The notes under the pieces: generated by a model
Databases searched by the model: none
Seen by the model: the letters and a program-made list of their open reading frames with translations, nothing else
What the model was told of the DNA's origin: nothing
Translations under genes and position numbers: made by a program
DNA from: Oscillospiraceae bacterium
Lineage (GTDB): Bacteria; Bacillota; Clostridia; Oscillospirales; Acutalibacteraceae
Direction of reading: 5' to 3'
Assembly: GCA_029004655.1 (NCBI GenBank)
Contig: JAQVYP010000038.1
Coordinates: forward strand, 1 to 11,703
DNA: 11,703 nt
Shown: in pieces, positions 6,767 to 11,703 of the stretch
Layout: every line of letters starts with the position of its first letter
Position numbering within the stretch: position 1 is the first letter of the stretch

Positions 6767-8044
6767 ATGAATATTTTGATGATTGGTGGAGGCGGGCGTG
6801 AGCATGCGCTCATCAAATGCCTTAATAAAAGTAACAGGGCTCAAAAAATTTTTTGTGCACCCGGCAACGGTGGTATTTCTCGTGATGCTGAATGTTTCTC
6901 AATTGATGTTAAAAATTGCGACGAGGTTGTGGCACTTGCCAAAAAGGTTAATGCAGATTTAGTTTTTGTGGCACCTGATGATCCACTTGCAGCCGGTGTA
7001 GTTGATGCACTCAATGCAAAATCAATTCGTGCTTTTGGCCCAACTGCCATGGCGGCAAGAATTGAAGCCAGTAAGGTTTTTTCCAAGAATCTCATGAAGA
7101 AATATGGTATTCCAACCGCAGGATATGAAGTGTTTAACAATGCAAACGACGCTTTGGAATTTATTAAAGACAATAATGAATATCCAACAGTTGTTAAGGC
7201 GGATGGTCTAGCGCTCGGCAAAGGTGTAATAATTTGCGCTAATTTTGATGAGGCAAAGTCTGCCGTTGAATCTATCATGCTGGATAAGGTTTTTGGAGAG
7301 TCCGGAAATCAAATTGTTGTTGAGCAGTTTATAACAGGTCCAGAGGTATCTGTCTTGTCTTTCTGTGATGGCAAGTGCATTAAACCTATGGTTTCATCAA
7401 TGGATCACAAGCGCATTTTTGACGGCAATAAAGGCCCCAATACGGGCGGTATGGGCACAATCAGTCCAAACCCGTATTATACAGACGAAATCGCCGAAAG
7501 ATGCATGAGTGAGATTTTCCTTCCGACCGTAAAAGCTATGCAGGCAGAAGGTTGTCCCTTCAAGGGATGTTTGTATTTCGGACTTATGCTGACCAAAGAC
7601 GGTCCTAAGGTTATCGAATATAATGCACGCTTTGGTGATCCCGAAACACAGGTGGTATTACCAAGACTCCAAACCGACCTTTGTGATATTATTGATGCCG
7701 TTATAGACGGCACTTTGGATAAGTTGAAAATCGAGTGGGATAACGGTGCGGCAGCGTGCGTGGTCATGGCGTCGGATGGATATCCGGGGAAATATAAAAA
7801 GGGTGTTGAAATCAAGGGCATTGACGAAAATGGCAATGTTGATGGTGCAGTTGTATACCACGCAGGCACCTCATTTGACGGAACCTTTAAAACAGCAGGC
7901 GGCAGAGTTCTAGGCGTCACTGCTGTGGGTAATGATTTGAACGAGGCTCTTAGGAAAGCGTATGTGGCAGTTGAAAAGATCTCCTTTGAAGGCGCACAAT
8001 ACCGCAAAGACATCGGAACCACACAATGGAATGGTGAAGTTTAA
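6767..8044 (+). CDS. purD: PurD, phosphoribosylamine-glycine ligase (GAR synthetase)
   Basis: This 425-residue ATP-grasp ligase joins glycine to phosphoribosylamine, the second step of purine synthesis. The N-terminal domain starts with MNILMIGGGGREHAL (1-15). The ATP-grasp region has RAFGPTAMAARIEASK (88-103), YPTVVKADGLALGKGV (139-154), GPNTGGMGTISP (223-234) and the metal-binding EYNARFGDPETQ (284-295). The C-terminus ends in the usual YRKDIG segment. The segment APDDPL (69-74) replaces the commoner GPE-PL. Length is normal. GGGAGG (6753-6758) lies eight bases before the ATG, and purH ends 18 nt upstream. The stop TAA shares its last A with the ATG of the next gene. Confidence 0.97.
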   Translation: MNILMIGGGGREHALIKCLNKSNRAQKIFCAPGNGGISRDAECFSIDVKNCDEVVALAKKVNADLVFVAPDDPLAAGVVDALNAKSIRAFGPTAMAARIEASKVFSKNLMKKYGIPTAGYEVFNNANDALEFIKDNNEYPTVVKADGLALGKGVIICANFDEAKSAVESIMLDKVFGESGNQIVVEQFITGPEVSVLSFCDGKCIKPMVSSMDHKRIFDGNKGPNTGGMGTISPNPYYTDEIAERCMSEIFLPTVKAMQAEGCPFKGCLYFGLMLTKDGPKVIEYNARFGDPETQVVLPRLQTDLCDIIDAVIDGTLDKLKIEWDNGAAACVVMASDGYPGKYKKGVEIKGIDENGNVDGAVVYHAGTSFDGTFKTAGGRVLGVTAVGNDLNEALRKAYVAVEKISFEGAQYRKDIGTTQWNGEV

Positions 8045-8469
8045 TGGACGAAAATGTAAAAATCAAGTCCAATATGATACGCGCTATATTGTTTATGGTG
8101 GTTTTGCTGGTATCCGGAATATACGGAATATATCAGTTCTTTTTTGTTACAGCTGAAATATGGATGCTCATTTTAGGCATTGTTTTTCTTTGCAGTTCTG
8201 TTTTTGCTATATTTATGTGTGATTTATACATAGTGATTGGTGAAAATGAACTCACGATTAAACTATTTAAAATTCAAACTGTCAAGGCTGATGAGATATC
8301 ACAAATTGATTGGACTTTTTTTTCTCAAAGAAAAGGATATTGCTATGTTAATTTGAAAGACGGTAAGAGCAGGGCACTCTCGAGAGTGACATTTGAAAAA
8401 AAGCTTAAAAATGAGCTGATTAAGTTTGCCGAAAGAAACGGTATATCTCAGCGTGGACTTGATAAGTAA
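8044..8469 (+). CDS. Small membrane protein with two helices and a possible PH-like tail
   Basis: I do not recognise this 141-residue protein. Two hydrophobic segments, about 12-33 and 38-59, form a likely helical hairpin in the membrane. They are followed by a soluble part (about 60-141) rich in alternating beta-like strands (LYIVIGENELTIKLF, then TVKADEISQIDW), which resembles the membrane-linked bacterial PH-like domains; this is only a resemblance. The C-terminus is charged (FEKKLKNELIKFAERNG). Its ATG at 8044 overlaps the purD stop in TAATG, and only a weak GGTGAAG lies upstream, so translation probably depends on ribosomes finishing purD. It is the last gene before the operon terminator. 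Nothing in its sequence links it to purine chemistry. Confidence 0.85.
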   Translation: MDENVKIKSNMIRAILFMVVLLVSGIYGIYQFFFVTAEIWMLILGIVFLCSSVFAIFMCDLYIVIGENELTIKLFKIQTVKADEISQIDWTFFSQRKGYCYVNLKDGKSRALSRVTFEKKLKNELIKFAERNGISQRGLDK

Positions 8470-8476
8470 TGAAGAC

Positions 8477-8507
8477 ACGCACGGTACAAAATTGTATTGT
8501 GCGTTTT
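8477..8507 (+). terminator. Intrinsic terminator of the purine operon
   Basis: ACGCACGGTACA (8477-8488) pairs with TGTATTGTGCGT (8493-8504) in a 12-bp stem that includes two G-U pairs, with a four-base AAAT loop, followed by TTT (8505-8507). It starts 8 nt after the stop of the membrane protein gene and finishes 3 nt before the stop codon of the convergent ttcA-family gene. The reverse strand has no U-run after the stem, so it acts mainly on rightward transcripts. Confidence 0.8.
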
Positions 8508-8509
8508 GC

Positions 8510-9220
8510 TTACCAGCCTGAAATATGACCTCTTTGCATCGCACCTAAAGTTATTTTCTTAATGCTCGGATAATCTTTTTCAAAACCTTTGAGCATATCC
8601 TTGACCTTTTGACGCTCTGTGCAGCCATCAGCAGGACATTTACTTTTTACTATTGGAATGCCAAGCTTGTTTACAACGCGGATAATATCCTTTTCGGTTG
8701 TAAAAGCCATCGGACGAATTAAGTATAAATCCTTGCGGGATAAATAGCTTATAGGTTGAAAAGAACCGATATTTCCACCCTGAAATAAATTCATATAAAA
8801 AGTTTCAACGGCATCGTCCATGTGGTGACCTAGTGCTATTTTGTTGCAGCCAAGTTCTTTTGCCAAATCATGCAATGCACCACGGCGCATTTTTGCACAA
8901 AGGCTGCAAGGATTAGATTCTTTTCGCACTTCGAAAATTATTTTCCAAAGTTCTGTCTTTTTAATTGTATAAGGCACTTGCAATCTGCGGCACATTTCGG
9001 CAATCTCTGAATAGTCAGCAGGGATTCCGCCAAATAGTGAGTCAATTGTAACAGCGTGCAGTTCATATTTTTTAGGATAAAATCGACGCATTTCCGCCAA
9101 GGCACATAGCAGAGCCATAGAATCCTTGCCACCGGAAATACCAATTGCAATTTTATCTCCGTCATTTATCATATCATAACGCTCCATTGCGGAACGCATT
9201 GTGCTCATTAAAAGTTGCAT
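8510..9220 (-). CDS. ttcA: TtcA-family tRNA thiolation enzyme
   Basis: This 236-residue cytoplasmic protein belongs to the PP-loop ATPases that adenylate a tRNA base before sulfur transfer; E. coli TtcA makes 2-thiocytidine at position 32. The PP-loop SGGKDS is at 29-34. Cys105 and Cys108 (CSLCAKMRRG) with Cys195 (KSKCPADGC) match the three cysteines that bind an iron-sulfur cluster in TtcA. GHHMDDAVETFYMNLFQGG (131-149) is a further family block. It is shorter than E. coli TtcA (about 310 residues), mainly at the ends, and some short clostridial relatives may act on another tRNA base. ATG at 9220 has GGAG seven bases upstream and a good promoter behind it. It converges on the purine operon and is probably a single-gene unit. 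Confidence 0.82.
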   Translation of the reverse strand: MQLLMSTMRSAMERYDMINDGDKIAIGISGGKDSMALLCALAEMRRFYPKKYELHAVTIDSLFGGIPADYSEIAEMCRRLQVPYTIKKTELWKIIFEVRKESNPCSLCAKMRRGALHDLAKELGCNKIALGHHMDDAVETFYMNLFQGGNIGSFQPISYLSRKDLYLIRPMAFTTEKDIIRVVNKLGIPIVKSKCPADGCTERQKVKDMLKGFEKDYPSIKKITLGAMQRGHISGW

Positions 9221-9263
9221 TGTTTTACTCCATTCTTATCTAAACAAACTGTTTAAGACCATT

Positions 9264-9292
9264 ATTATAGCAGTAATATATTAGAAAGTCCA
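9264..9292 (-). promoter_or_regulatory. Predicted promoter of the ttcA-family gene
   Basis: On the minus strand, TATAAT (complement of 9264-9269) is preceded by TGC, giving an extended -10. TGGACT (complement of 9287-9292), four of six matches to the -35 consensus, lies 17 nt upstream. Transcription would start near 9257 with a leader of about 37 nt. Confidence 0.72.
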
Positions 9293-9333
9293 TATGGTGC
9301 AAAATTATGGTGGTAAAACAAAACTTTGTAATG

Positions 9334-9339
9334 TATAAT
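9334..9339 (+). promoter_or_regulatory. Possible -10 element for the LiaF-like gene
   Basis: A perfect TATAAT lies 33 nt before the ATG of the LiaF-like gene, in the divergent gap with ttcA. The hexamer 17 nt upstream (TGGTAA, 9311-9316) is a poor -35, so this promoter may be weak or need an activator. No obvious direct repeat or palindrome for a response regulator is seen. Confidence 0.45.
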
Positions 9340-9372
9340 TTATTATAGATTAAATTTCTAGGGGTGATTTTT

Positions 9373-10059
9373 ATGAATTTAAAGAAAAAAACTGCTGATT
9401 TATTATTCGGTCTTTGTTTCATGATTGCAGGTGTCGGCTTGGCTGGCAATGCGTTTGGTTGGTGGAATTATCGCTTGTTTTTTGATGGTTGGTGGACGCT
9501 GATAATAATTATTCCGATGGTTATCAGTATTTTTAAATCCGGATTTCACGCATTTAACACTACTGCGTTGTTTATCGGAATTGTGTTGCTCCTTAGTGAA
9601 ATCGAAGTTTTGCCGGAGGATACAATATATCAACTAATTGTTCCAATTATATTTTTAGTAATAGGCTTTCAAATTATATTTAAAGGTGCTTTTCGTCGAA
9701 AAATCCCAAAAGCCATTTTCCAAGATCACAGCAAGACTATAAAAGACTATGTTGCGATTTTTGGCGGGCAGGAAAGAAAAATTAGTAACGAAGTTTTTGA
9801 AGGTGGAAACGTTTGCGCGGTATTTGGCGGCGTCGAACTTGATTTACGCGATGCTATAATTAACCAAGATGTTGTAATAAATATAACATCTGCTTTTGGA
9901 GGTGTGGAAATATATTTGCCCTCAAATGTAAGGGTGTCAATTTCCAGCATCCCAATATTCGGCGCAGTTTCCAACAAATCCAGCACACTTGCAAACGACA
10001 GCGACCCGACGGTCTATATCAATGCAACATGTATTTTTGGCGGCGTTGATGTAATTTGA
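9373..10059 (+). CDS. LiaF-like membrane protein with Phe-Gly-Gly repeats
   Basis: A 228-residue membrane protein with the layout of LiaF, which in Bacillus restrains the LiaRS cell-envelope stress system. Four hydrophobic segments (about 8-28, 39-56, 62-78 and 86-106) form the N-terminal membrane part. The C-terminal soluble half carries FGG or FGA motifs at 130, 151, 175, 196 and 222, spaced 21-26 residues apart, most followed by V-E or V-D; this pattern fits the stacked beta-strands of the LiaF C-terminal domain. ATG at 9373 has AGGGGTGA (9360-9367) five bases upstream; a GTG at 9364 lies inside that site. No liaR, liaS or liaI neighbour is present, so its role here may be a general envelope one. 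Only the family assignment is firm. Confidence 0.82.
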   Translation: MNLKKKTADLLFGLCFMIAGVGLAGNAFGWWNYRLFFDGWWTLIIIIPMVISIFKSGFHAFNTTALFIGIVLLLSEIEVLPEDTIYQLIVPIIFLVIGFQIIFKGAFRRKIPKAIFQDHSKTIKDYVAIFGGQERKISNEVFEGGNVCAVFGGVELDLRDAIINQDVVINITSAFGGVEIYLPSNVRVSISSIPIFGAVSNKSSTLANDSDPTVYINATCIFGGVDVI

Positions 10060-10074
10060 CCTTTAATTGAAACT

Positions 10075-10107
10075 AAATCCGCGGCAATTTTTAGTTGTCG
10101 TGGATTT
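10075..10107. terminator. Hairpin after the LiaF-like gene, probable weak terminator
   Basis: AAATCCGCGGCAA (10075-10087) pairs with TTGTCGTGGATTT (10095-10107) in a 13-bp stem with two G-U pairs and a seven-base loop. It begins 15 nt after the stop codon of the LiaF-like gene. The 3' side runs into GTTGTATAAG rather than a U-tract, so termination may be incomplete and some read-through into the permease gene is possible. Confidence 0.55.
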
Positions 10108-10108
10108 G

Positions 10109-10136
10109 TTGTATAAGTAAGAAATAAAAATATAAT
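10109..10136 (+). promoter_or_regulatory. Possible promoter of the amino acid permease gene
   Basis: A perfect TATAAT at 10131-10136 has TTGTAT (10109-10114, three of six -35 matches) 16 nt upstream. It sits directly after the hairpin that follows the LiaF-like gene, which suits separate transcription of the permease with a short leader of about 30 nt. Confidence 0.5.
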
Positions 10137-10171
10137 TTAATAAAAGTATTAAAGAAAATGTGAAGAAATAT

Positions 10172-11530
10172 ATGAGCAAAAGTAAAGAAAAGTACGGCCT
10201 GTTTACAGCGATTGCTATGATTGTAGGTGTATGCATCGGTTCAGGAATCTTTTTCAAAAGCGACAACATACTAAGCGCCACCGGTGGAAGTATCTCGCTG
10301 GGAGTAATCGTGTTTGCCTTAGCGGCTATTTCAATTGTTTTTGGCGGACTTACAATTAGTTTGCTCGCACAATCAACAGACAAGCCAGGCGGGGTTATAA
10401 CCTATGCAGAGGAATTTTGTGGAAAGAAAACAGCGTGTGTGTTTGGTTGGTTTCAAATTTTTGTTTATTTCCCGACTATAACAGTGATTATAAGCTGGGC
10501 CGTTGGAATCTACACTTGCATTTTGTTTAACATTAATCTAACACTACTAAATCAGATGCTTATTGGGTTGGTGGCGGGATTCGCGTGTTTTCTTTACAAC
10601 GCGCTATATTCCCGATTTGGCGGATTAATTCAACGAGTTTCAACAATTATTAAACTTATTCCACTGTTGTTATTTGCAGTTTGCGGTATGATTTTCGGTG
10701 ATCCGATTGCAGGACTTAAAAATATGCCGGTTCAAGAGGCTACAGGGGCATTATGGATTTCAGCGGTAGGGCCGATAGCATATTCATTTGACGGATGGAT
10801 TATATCTACCGGAATTTCGCATGAGATTAGAAAATCCAAAAAGAATTTGCCTATTGCATTGATTGTCGCACCATTAATAGTGCTTGCAGTTTATGTGCTT
10901 TATTTTGTGGGTATCACATCGTATGCAGGTGCTGATAATGTTTTGGCACTAGGTGATGGACATGTGACCTTTGCCGCCACTCAGTTGCTCGGCAGTTTCT
11001 TTGCCAAGGTCGTTACAGTGGTGGTTGTTATTTCGGTATTCGGTACATTAAACGGTGTTATTTTGGGATACATTCGTATTCCATATTCGCTTTCTCTAAG
11101 AATTGGCATGGTTCCTTTTGAAAATAAGTTGTCTAAGATTAATGAAAAAGCGGATATGCCGCTTAATTCAGCAATATTTGCCGCCGTTATCTGCGCGTTT
11201 TGGTGGGTCATTCATTTTATTATGCAAAACTTTAACTTGTTGCCCAACTCTGATATATCGGAAATATCAATAGCTGTTAGTTACGGAATGTATGCTGTAT
11301 TGTATATAAAAGTTTTAAAAATGAACTTAACAAACCACAGCAAAAATTATTTAAGAGGAGTAATTTCACCTGTTTTGGCATGCGTTGGGTCGGCATTTAT
11401 TTTATACGGAACTGTTGCAACAGCAGGAAGCGCTCGCGACTTGCTTATTAAGGTGATTTGTGCAATGATTTGCGTAGCAGTAATGCTAGTTTCGCTTATG
11501 TATTATTCTAAAAAAGTTAAAACTATATAA
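10172..11530 (+). CDS. APC-superfamily amino acid permease, SteT/LAT-like
   Basis: A 452-residue inner-membrane transporter with about twelve hydrophobic helices. The first helix carries the substrate-site pattern IGSGIFFK (22-29), the unwound segment that binds the amino acid backbone in this superfamily. A Lys-Pro-Gly-Gly segment in the first inner loop (TDKPGGVITYAEEF) and the later block SFDGWIISTGISHEI followed by KKNLP are typical of the LAT/SteT branch; SteT of Bacillus subtilis exchanges serine and threonine. The true substrate cannot be read from sequence. ATG at 10172 gives the normal short N-terminus; an in-frame GTG at 10160 is possible, and neither has a strong ribosome binding site (GAAG lies before the ATG). 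It ends just before a strong terminator and appears to be its own transcription unit. Confidence 0.88.
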   Translation: MSKSKEKYGLFTAIAMIVGVCIGSGIFFKSDNILSATGGSISLGVIVFALAAISIVFGGLTISLLAQSTDKPGGVITYAEEFCGKKTACVFGWFQIFVYFPTITVIISWAVGIYTCILFNINLTLLNQMLIGLVAGFACFLYNALYSRFGGLIQRVSTIIKLIPLLLFAVCGMIFGDPIAGLKNMPVQEATGALWISAVGPIAYSFDGWIISTGISHEIRKSKKNLPIALIVAPLIVLAVYVLYFVGITSYAGADNVLALGDGHVTFAATQLLGSFFAKVVTVVVVISVFGTLNGVILGYIRIPYSLSLRIGMVPFENKLSKINEKADMPLNSAIFAAVICAFWWVIHFIMQNFNLLPNSDISEISIAVSYGMYAVLYIKVLKMNLTNHSKNYLRGVISPVLACVGSAFILYGTVATAGSARDLLIKVICAMICVAVMLVSLMYYSKKVKTI

Positions 11531-11533
11531 CAC

Positions 11534-11568
11534 AAAATCCCACCAGTTATAATATTTGGTGGGATTTT
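11534..11568 (+). terminator. Intrinsic terminator of the permease gene
   Basis: AAAATCCCACCA (11534-11545) and TGGTGGGATTTT (11557-11568) form a perfect 12-bp stem with an 11-base AT-rich loop, starting 3 nt after the permease stop codon. The A-run before and T-run after the GC core make it symmetric, so it could also serve the leftward gene whose stop is at 11596. Confidence 0.88.
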
Positions 11569-11574
11569 AGTTAG

Positions 11575-11592
11575 GTATTAGTATTAGTATTA
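11575..11592. repeat. Short tandem repeat, three copies of GTATTA
   Basis: Three exact tandem copies of the hexamer GTATTA lie between the permease terminator and the stop codon of the leftward gene at the window edge. Such short arrays can vary by slippage, but its position in a 3'-to-3' gap suggests no regulatory role. Confidence 0.8.
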
Positions 11593-11595
11593 ATT

Positions 11596-11703
11596 TCACA
11601 TTAGAATTGGCTGAATCTGATATCCTTTAAGTGCAGCCACTGCCGAGTCGTAAACTTTGCTGAAATCAGAAACGCACGAACGGGTTTTTATCTCCGGCGC
11701 ATC
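11596..11703 (-). CDS. C-terminal fragment of an unidentified leftward gene
   Basis: On the minus strand one frame stays open from the window edge to a TGA at 11596-11598, giving 35 residues that end in AVAALKGYQIQPILM. The other five frames in this stretch are less protein-like, and the position just beyond the permease terminator suits a convergent gene. The fragment includes KTRSCVSDFSKVYDSAV, with ordinary soluble-protein composition. I do not recognise the family; the start and most of the protein lie outside the window. Confidence 0.55.
   Translation of the reverse strand, partial: DAPEIKTRSCVSDFSKVYDSAVAALKGYQIQPILM

Noticed and set aside
7477..8022. Open frame of 181 codons antisense to purD
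   Set aside because: Shadow of purD codon composition; Ser/Pro/Thr-rich with no recognisable motif and no ribosome binding site.

Overview
The window looks like chromosomal DNA from a low-GC Gram-positive of class Clostridia. Supporting signs are strong AGGAGG-type ribosome binding sites, a DnaD/DnaI helicase-loading pair, a LiaF-like envelope protein, a PurE with no PurK beside it, and a purine operon in which the usual bifunctional PurH is replaced by two proteins, PurO and a stand-alone AICAR transformylase. The exact family cannot be fixed from the sequence; something near the Oscillospiraceae is a guess.

Left part (1-2571). A leftward pair, dnaD (1155-2087) then a DnaI/DnaC-like AAA+ helicase loader (177-1139), is bracketed by two diverged copies of a non-coding repeat of about 115 nt in the same orientation (1-120 and 2162-2276). 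Copy A is GC-rich and can fold into a long hairpin; copy B has diverged. The 484-nt gap between dnaD and purE holds copy B, an AT-rich stretch and the purE promoter.

Middle (2572-8469). A rightward operon purE-purM-purN-purO-purH(AICAR transformylase)-purD encodes six enzymes of de novo IMP synthesis: PurD (GAR synthesis), PurN (GAR formylation), PurM (AIR synthesis), PurE (AIR carboxylation), then AICAR formylation and ring closure by the last two. purF, purL/Q/S, purC and purB are not here and must lie elsewhere. A small two-helix membrane protein overlaps the purD stop codon by one base and is probably the last gene of the operon, followed by a good intrinsic terminator (8477-8507). A strong hairpin lies between purM and purN and could tune expression inside the operon.

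Right part (8510-11703). A leftward TtcA-family tRNA sulfurtransferase (8510-9220) converges on the purine operon. Rightward from a divergent promoter region come a LiaF-like membrane protein with a repeated Phe-Gly-Gly motif (9373-10059) and an APC-superfamily amino acid permease of the SteT/LAT type (10172-11530), which ends in a strong terminator. The last 108 nt are the C-terminal end of an unidentified leftward gene cut by the window edge.

Most of the window is housekeeping. The items most worth a second look are the repeat pair around dnaD-dnaI, the split PurO/AICAR-transformylase arrangement, the purM-purN hairpin, and the membrane protein coupled to purD. I did not find a clear new defence, mobile or biosynthetic system.
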